Assembly: GCF_028640845.1 (NCBI RefSeq) | Contig: NC_080539.1 | Coordinates: 107,744,054-107,808,053, forward strand | Source: Ahaetulla prasina | Lineage: Eukaryota; Chordata; Lepidosauria; Squamata; Colubridae | Length of the DNA stretch: 64,000 bases | Direction: 5' to 3' | Shown here: piece after piece, positions 57,830 through 64,000 of the stretch | Layout: each line of letters begins with the position of its first letter | Position numbering within the stretch: the first letter of the stretch is position 1 | Notes under the pieces: generated by a model | What the model was told of the DNA's origin: nothing | The model's input: the letters and a program-made list of their open reading frames with translations, nothing else | The model's database searches: none | Translations under genes and position numbers: made by a program

Positions 57830-60309
57830 TATTTATTATTTATTATTTATTATTTAAATTTCTATACCGCCCTTCTCCCGAAGGACTCAGGGCGGTTCAC
57901 AGCCAAATAAAATACACAATAATGTTACAATATAAACACAATTAAAATACAATTAAAAAACTTATTCAATTGGGCCGAAATTAAAAATTTAGAATAAATA
58001 ATAAAAACCCAATTAAAACCCATAAATTTAAAAAACTAACCCAGTCCTGCGCAGATGAATAAATGCGTTTTAAGCTCGCGACGAAAGGTTCGGAGGTCCG
58101 GAAGTTGACGGAGTCCCGGGGGGAGTTCGTTCAGAGGGAGCCCCACAGAAGGCCCTTCCTGGGCGTCGCCAGGCAACACTGTGCGCCGCGGCACCTGAGA
58201 GTCCCTCTCTGTGAGAGCGCACGGGTCGGTGGGAGGTATTCGGTAGCAGTAGGCGGTCCCGTAAATAGCCCGGCCCTATGCCATGGGCGCTTTGAAGGCG
58301 TTCACCAAAACCTTGAAGCGCACCGGAAGGCCACAGGTAGCCAGTGCAGTCTGCGCAGGATAGGTGTCACGGGGAGCCACGAGGGCTCCCTCTATCACCA
58401 GCGCAGCCCGTTCTGGACTAACTGAAGCCTCCGGATGCCCCTCAAGGGAGCCCCATGTAGAGAGCATTGCAGTAATCCAGGCGAGGCGTCACGGGCGTGG
58501 TGACTGTGCACAAGGCATCCCGGTCTAGAAAGGCGCAGCTGGCGCACCAAGCGAACCTGGTGGAAAGCTCTCCTGGAGGCGGCCGTCAGGTGGTCTTCAA
58601 AGACAGCCGTTCATCCAGGAGAACGCCCAAGTTGCGCACCCTCTCCGCCGGGGCCAATGACTCGCTCCCAACAGTCAGCCGTGGACTCAGCTGACTGTGC
58701 GGGATGCCGGCATCCACAGCCACTCCGTCTTGGAGGATTGAGCTTGAGCCTGTTTCTCCCCATCCAGACCCGTCGGCTTCCAAACACCGGGACAGCACTT
58801 CGATAGCTTCATTGGGGTGGCCCGGTGTGGAAAAGTACAGCTGGGTGTCATCAGCATACAGCTGGTACCTCACACCGAAGCCACTAATGATCTCACCCAG
58901 CGGCTTCATATAGATGTTGAACAGAAGGGGCGAGAGAATCGATCCCTGCGGCACCCCACAAGTGAGGCGCCGCGGAGTCGACCTCTGCCCCCCCCCGTCA
59001 ACACCGTCTGCGACCGATCGGAGAGATAGGAGGAGAACCACCGATAAACGGTGCCTCTCACTCCCAGTCCCTCCAACCAGCGCAGCAGGATACCATGGTC
59101 GATGGTATCAAAAGCCGCTGAGAGGTCTAATAGGACCAGGGCAGAGGAACAACCCCTATCCCTGGCCCTCCAGAGATCATCCACCAACGCGATCAAAGCC
59201 GTCTCAGTGCTGTAACCGGGCGGAAGCCGGACTGGAGCAGGTCTAGATAGACAGTTTCCTCCAGGTGAAGGAAACTGATATGCCACCATACTCTCTACAA
59301 CCTTCGCGAGCGGGTTGGAGACCGGACGATAATTACCTAAAATAGCGGGTCCAGGAAGGCTTCTTGAGGAGGGCCTCACCACCGCCTCTTTCAAGGCGGC
59401 GGAAGACTCCCTCCAACAAGGAAGCGCTCGTAATCGCCTGGAGCCAGCCTCGTGTCACCTCCTGGTGGCCAGCACCAGCCAGGAGGGGCAGGTCCAATAA
59501 ACACGTGGTGGCATTCAGTCTACCCAGCAACCTGTCCATGTCCTCGGGAGCCACAGGGTCAAACTCATCCCAGACAATATCACCAAGACCGCCCTCAGAC
59601 GCCCCGTCCGAATCGCCACAATTTTGGTCCAGACTGTCCCGAAGCTGAACGATTTTATCGTATAGATAATCGTTAAACTCCTCAGCACGTCCCTGCAATG
59701 GGTCATCCCGCTCCCCTGGTGAAGGAGGGCGGGTCACCCAAACAGGGCAGCTGGCGGTTATCTGCCGGCGCAATGAGGAGGCGTAGCAACGCCTCGCTTC
59801 CCTCAGTGCCACTAGGTAGGTCCTAGTATAGGATCTAACTAGTGTCCGATCAGCCTCTGAGCGGCTGGACCTCCAAGAACTCTCTAGGCGTCTTCTCCGG
59901 CGTTTCATCCCCTCAGCTCCTCGGAGAACCAAGGAGCCGGTTAGGATCTGCGCCGGGTCAGAGGCCGCAGAGGCACGACACGGTCTAAAGCCCCAGCCGC
60001 AGCCCGTTCCCAGGCTGCGGCTAGTTCCTCTGCCGTGCCGTGAGCCAGACCCTCAGGAAGTGGCCCAAGCTCCGTCCGGAACCTCTCCGGGTCCATCAGG
60101 CGCCTGGGACGGTACCAACGTAATGGTTCCGTCTCCCTGCGGTGTTGGGTAGCGGTCAGAAAGTCTAGGCGAAGGAGCGAGTGATCTGACCATGACAAAG
60201 GTTCTGTGACTATATCTCTCAAGTCCAGATCCTTCGACCACCGACCAGAGATGAAAATCAGGTCCAGATAATCCGCTTCCTCTAAAGCCTTATGTAATTT
60301 AGGCACCAC
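57830..60309 (-). mobile_element. L2-type LINE, long but frame-broken
   Basis: Reading on the minus strand from 60309 down: endonuclease end (YLDLIFISGRWSKDLDLRDI, WSDHSLLRLDF), linker (RREAR-like segment, 59333-59932), RT with NYRPVSNPLAKVVESMVAYQ, LLDLSAAFDTIDHGILL, CGVPQGSILSPLLFNIYM and YADDTQLYFS, then the C-terminal domain down to a 3' UTR 'ccgccctgagtccttcggg' and an (AAATA)-like tail at 57830-57857. At least four frame changes. GC-rich compared with surroundings. Confidence 0.9.
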
Positions 60310-60466
60310 CTGTGGTGGGTTCTACTTACCTTTACTACCAGTTTGCAACAGTTTGAGCGCATGCACAAATCACCCATGATGATGTTGTGGTGGGTGGGCG
60401 GAGCCTCCCACCAGTTTTACCACCGGTTTTATAGAACCGGACCAAACTGGGAGCAACCCACCACTG
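60310..60466 (+). mobile_element. hAT-type MITE inside the L2
   Basis: Begins CTGTGGTGGGTTC and ends GGGAGCAACCCACCACTG. GCACCAC(C) is present on both sides (60303-60310 and 60467-60474). The flank belongs to the L2, so the hAT inserted into it. The right two-thirds of this element are duplicated at 62644. Confidence 0.8.
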
Positions 60467-61655
60467 GCACCACCACAATATACTCAGCAACCTTATCCAA
60501 AAAGGGGAGATTGGAGATAAGATTCTAATCCCAAACAATGTGGATTGAGAGATGGTTTCTTCAAGAGTGGGAACACCGTCAACTATTACAAAGCTAGTTG
60601 AAGTAATAGGTTCCTGAACTAGTCAGAGAGGTGGACTAAATTATTTTCAGGGGTAGCATAAAACTTTAATATTATTTTTTTTAAAAAAATGCTTCCAAGA
60701 CGTAAAGTCTATTATTCTATTATTAACATTCACAGATATATTGCTAAATTTAAAATGAAGAACAAGAATATGCCAAGTGATTTTTTTAAAAGCTTTATGC
60801 TATAAAGCAGTCTTCTCAATAGTCCTCAAAATGTTGTACAAAAATTCGTAACAATATCTTCATTGGCTGGTAATTTGGGAAGTGAAGTTCACCTATCCAA
60901 ATGGGAACTTTTGTTTATGGAAATAGTTGCAAGTCCATTAGGATGCCCATAACCTAGAATGTGAAGAAGAGTCATAAGCAAAAAATAAGAGACACAGCAA
61001 CTTGTTTGAAAAAGTGGGAAAGTATATTATCAAATATGAAATAGTACCTGAGACCAGGAGTGAAAGGCTCCTGTTTGGACCAGATTGCCTGATACAGTAG
61101 CGATGGTGGCGGGTGGTTCAAAGAACCGGTAGCAAAAATCCCTGACTCCCCCCGCCCCATGCATGATCATCAGAGGGGTTTTTTTTAACTTTTAAAAGCA
61201 TTTTTCTTCAGCCGAAAAAATGCTTTTAAAAGTAAAAAAAAGCCTCTGATGATCGCACGGCTCAGCTGGGATCATCAGAGCCTTTTAAAAGCATTTTTTT
61301 ACAACCTCTTCAGCCAAAGAGGTAGAAAAAATGCTTTTAAAAGTAAAAAAAAAGTTGGCCACACCCACCCAGTCACATTACCCCCTCACCAAGCCACACC
61401 CACAGAACCGGTAGTAACAAATTTTACATTTCACCACTGCCTGAGACACTGTGCTGCCATTTAAGAAACAAAAGGGGGAAAACATTTATAACATCATAAA
61501 TGGGTAGCCAATTAATAAAATGTGACAAAATTGATCTGTATTTAAAATATTCAATTGCTTTGCAACTAGGAATTGAGTGAGTTAGTATCTGACAGCAGGG
61601 AGTCCCTCTGATCATTTTTTAGAGACCTACTTAAGAATTTTGCAGCTTAAGTTAT
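60325..61655. repeat. 1.33-kb segment X, copy 1
   Basis: Runs from inside the hAT at 60310 to 'gcagcttaagttat'. Repeated at 62644-63977 with about 1-2 percent differences and three net bases of indel. Holds the hAT at 61095. Confidence 0.93.
61095..61439. mobile_element. hAT-type MITE with internal hairpins
   Basis: Begins CAGTAGCGATGGTGGCGGG and ends ACATTTCACCACTG, with CCTGATA/CCTGAGA on the two sides. The interior alternates 'aacttttaaaagcattttt' and its complement several times, and 'gatcatcagagg' with 'cctctgatgatc', so it can form nested hairpins. Related interior at 3890-4140. Copy 2 is at 63414-63761. Confidence 0.75.
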
Positions 61656-62079
61656 CGTATATACTCGAGTATAAGCCGAGTTTTTCAGCACGTTTTTTGT
61701 GCTGAAAAGCGGCCCCCTCGGCTTATACTCGAGTCTACGTCTTTGGGAACCCCGCACAGGAGGGGGTACCGAACGGACTCCCATGGAAAGGCTGGGACAC
61801 ACCAAGCGCGCCAAGAACGGCTTCCTGTCCTCTCCTCGCAGAGGCGGCACGGGTTCGCGAGCGGGAGGAGCAGCCAGCACCGCCCGCACCTGGCAACCGC
61901 AGGCAGCTGGCAGCGCTGCCCGGCGCTACGGGAGGGACGGGGAGCGGGCCCACCGAGGTCTCGCGGGATTTGTCGCCCCCAGGCCGGCCCCCATTCCTGT
62001 GTCTGGCGGGCGGGACGCAAGGAAGAGGAAGCACGAGCAGACCACGACCAGACCGCCAGCGAGCACTGCGGACGGCGCA

Positions 62080-62208
62080 AACTTGGCGGGCTGCTGCTGC
62101 TGCCGCCGCCGCCGCTGCCACCGCCACCACCACGGAGCGAGCCCGACTCCTCCTGCCCGAATCGCGCCGTGCGAGTGCTGATGGGGAGCTGCCGAGTCCG
62201 GCCTGAGC
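62080..62208 (-). repeat. Inverted copy of the ~120-bp GC-rich unit
   Basis: Reverse complement of the unit in 62261-62640 over about 88 bp with about 2 mismatches, separated by about 50 bp. The DNA could form a long hairpin. Confidence 0.9.
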
Positions 62209-62260
62209 AAAAAGGTCGCTCCGTGGTGGTGGTGGTGGCAGCGGCGGCAGCAGCCGCCAA

Positions 62261-62640
62261 GCTCAGACCGGACTCGGCAGCTCCCCATCAGCACTCGCAC
62301 GGCGCGATTCGGGCAGGAGGAGTCGGGCTCGCCCCGTGGTGGTGGTGGTGGCGGTGGCGGCGGCAGCGGCGGCAGCAGCCGCCAAGCTCAGGCCGGACTC
62401 AGCAGCTCCCCATCAGCACTCGCACGGCGCGATTCGGGCAGGAGGAGTCGGGCTCGCTCCGTGGTGGTGGCGGTGGCGGCGGCGGCGGCAGCAGCTGCCA
62501 AGCTCAGGCCGGACTCGGCAGCTCCCCATCAGCACTCGCACGGCGCGATTCGGGCAGGAGGAGTCGGGCGCGCTCGGTGGTGGTGGCGGTGGCGGCGGCG
62601 GCGGCAGCAGCTGCCAAGCTCAGGCCGGACTCGGGCTTGG
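62261..62640 (+). repeat. Tandem array of a ~116-125-bp GC-rich unit
   Basis: Unit starts ('gctcaggccggactc') at 62261, 62386, 62502 and 62618. Each unit ends with a variable run of GGTGGT/GGCGGC. Last unit is cut short at 62640 by the junction with X copy 2. Confidence 0.93.
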
Positions 62641-62643
62641 CGG

Positions 62644-63977
62644 CTTACCTTTACTACCAGTTTGCAACAGTTTGAGCGCATGCACAAATCACCCATGATG
62701 ATGTTGTGGTGGGTGGGCGGAGCCTCCCACCAGTTTTACCACCGGTTCTATAGAACCGGACCAAACTGGGAGCAACCCACCACTGGCACCACCACAATAT
62801 ACTCAGCAACCTTATCCAAAAAGGGGAGATTGGAGATAAGATTCTAATCCCAAACAATGTGGATTGAGAGATGGTTTCTTCAAGAGTGGGAACACCGTCA
62901 ACTATTACAAAGCTAGTTGAAGTAATAGGTTCCTGAACTAGTCAGAGAGGTGGACTAAATTATTTTCAGGGGTAGCATAAAACTTTAATATTATTTTTTT
63001 AAAAAAATGCTTCCAAGACGTAAAGTCTATTATTCTATTATTAACATTCACAGATATATTGCTAAATTTAAAATGAAGAACAAGAATATGCCAAGTGATT
63101 TTTTTAAAAGCTTTATGCTATAAAGCAGTCTTCTCCAATAGTCCTCAAAATGTTGTACAAAAATTCGTAACAATATCTTCATTGGCTGGTAATTTGGGAA
63201 GTGAAGTTCACCTATCCAAATGGGAACTTTTGTTTATGGAAATAGTTGCAAGTCCATTAGGATGCCCATAACCTAGAATGTGAAGAAGAGTCATAAGCAA
63301 AAAATAAGAGACACAGCAACTTGTTTGAAAAAGTGGGAAAGTATATTATCAAATATGAAATAGTACCTGAGACCAGGAGTGAAAGGCTCCTGTTTGGACC
63401 AGATTGCCTGATACAGTAGCGATGGTGGCGGGTGGTTCAAAGAACCGGTAGCAAAAATCCCTGACTCCCCCCGCCCCATGCATGATCATCAGAGGGTTTT
63501 TTTTTAACTTTTAAAAGCATTTTTCTTCAGCCGAAAAAATGCTTTTTAAAAGTAAAAAAAAAGCCTCTGACGATCACATGGCTCAGCTGGGATCATCAGA
63601 GGCTTTTAAAAGCATTTTTTACAACCTCTTCAGCCGAAGAAGTTGTAGAAAAAATGTTTTTAAAAGTAAATAAAAAGTTGGCTACACCCACCCAGTGACA
63701 TTACCCCCCACCAAGCCAGACCCACAGAACTGGTAGTAACAAATTTTACATTTCACCACTGCCTGAGACACTGTGCTGCCATTTAAGAAACAAAAGGGGG
63801 AAAACATTTATAACATCATAAATGGGTAGCCAATTAATAAAATGTGACAAAATTGATCTGTATTTAAAATATTCAATTGCTTTGCAACTAGGAATTGAGT
63901 GAGTTAGTATCTGACAGCAGGGAGTCCCTCTGATCATTTTTTAGAGACCTACTTAAGAATTTTGCAGCTTAAGTTAT
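62644..63977. repeat. 1.33-kb segment X, copy 2
   Basis: Second copy of 60325-61655. Left boundary CTTACC is shared by element E ('cggctta') and X ('ctacttacc'). Right boundary 'aagttat' is followed by unique DNA. Confidence 0.93.
63414..63761. mobile_element. hAT-type MITE, second copy within X
   Basis: Same as 61095-61439 with small differences in the poly-A/poly-T hairpin interior. Confidence 0.75.
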
Positions 63978-64000
63978 ACATATCTTCTAGCTGGCAATGG

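Larger units (their letters stand above)
61656..62643. mobile_element. GC-rich insertion with terminal hairpin and tandem repeats (element E)
   Basis: Starts CGTATATACTCGAGTATAAG. Bases 61663-61680 and 61717-61734 are perfect 18-bp inverted arms, enclosing an inner 10-bp stem (61682-61691 with 61699-61708, loop GTTTTTT). The rest is GC-rich with GCC/CGG-type repeats. It sits after 'aagttat' in copy 1 of X, while copy 2 continues directly into 'acatatc'. The opposite end stops at 'cggctta'. Probably a TA-targeting DNA transposon, but only one end is visible. Confidence 0.7.
16009..64000 (-). other. LAMA2 intron 1 (partial)
   Basis: Everything to the right of exon 2 is inferred to be intron 1, since no exon 1 with signal peptide and donor is seen and no other host exon is recognised. 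A very long first intron fits the known large size of LAMA2. An alternative is that another gene begins beyond a point I cannot detect. Confidence 0.65.

Noticed and set aside
62261..62640. CRISPR-like array
   Set aside because: Units are 116-125 bp, contiguous, without unique spacers, in vertebrate DNA.
61685..62847. Long GC-rich frames on both strands, possible LAMA2 exon 1 with CpG island
   Set aside because: Frames come from the tandem and inverted repeats of element E. No signal peptide followed by a donor is seen and the strands are equally open.

Overview
The window is nuclear DNA from a vertebrate, most likely a squamate and probably an advanced snake. The evidence is two exons of a vertebrate laminin gene in AT-rich, repeat-dense intron, together with a squamate-type repeat mix: BovB, CR1, L2, L3-like LINE tails ending in (ATTCT)n, MIR-like tRNA SINEs, and many hAT and TA-flanked MITEs. 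The species cannot be named from the sequence.

The only host gene I can support is LAMA2 (laminin alpha-2), on the minus strand. Exon 2 is at 15838-16008 and exon 3 at 11219-11331; both encode part of the laminin N-terminal (LN) domain. The whole window is therefore the 3' part of intron 1 (16009-64000), exon 2, intron 2 (11332-15837), exon 3 and the 5' part of intron 3 (1-11218). Exons 1 and 4 were not found. Two repeat-poor blocks near the exons (14340-14850 and 17985-18310) look like candidate conserved non-coding elements.

Layout. 1-11218 (intron 3): hAT and TA-flanked MITEs, one nested in another, then a recent ~2-kb tandem duplication bounded by three copies of one LINE, the middle copy a recombinant. 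16009-34000: hAT MITEs with clear 8-bp target duplications, a CR1 split by an L2, tRNA SINEs, a TTC/GAA triplet tract and a 5'-truncated BovB. 34000-46000: LINE tails with AATAG microsatellites, a foldback palindrome, a solo LTR with a 5-bp target duplication, an old diverged duplication and an RTE-type remnant. 46000-52500: an antisense CR1 interrupted by an L3-like LINE and by a Ty3/Gypsy chromodomain-type element that has lost protease, RT and RNase H and is bracketed by a 528-bp direct repeat. 57830-64000: an antisense L2 with endonuclease and RT remnants, then a 1.33-kb segment present twice around a GC-rich element, with the second copy showing the apparently empty site.

No prokaryotic operons, CRISPR arrays or RNA genes were seen. 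All mobile-element reading frames here are broken or partial. The main novelty is structural: recombinant, nested and microhomology-joined repeats inside a large muscle-expressed gene.
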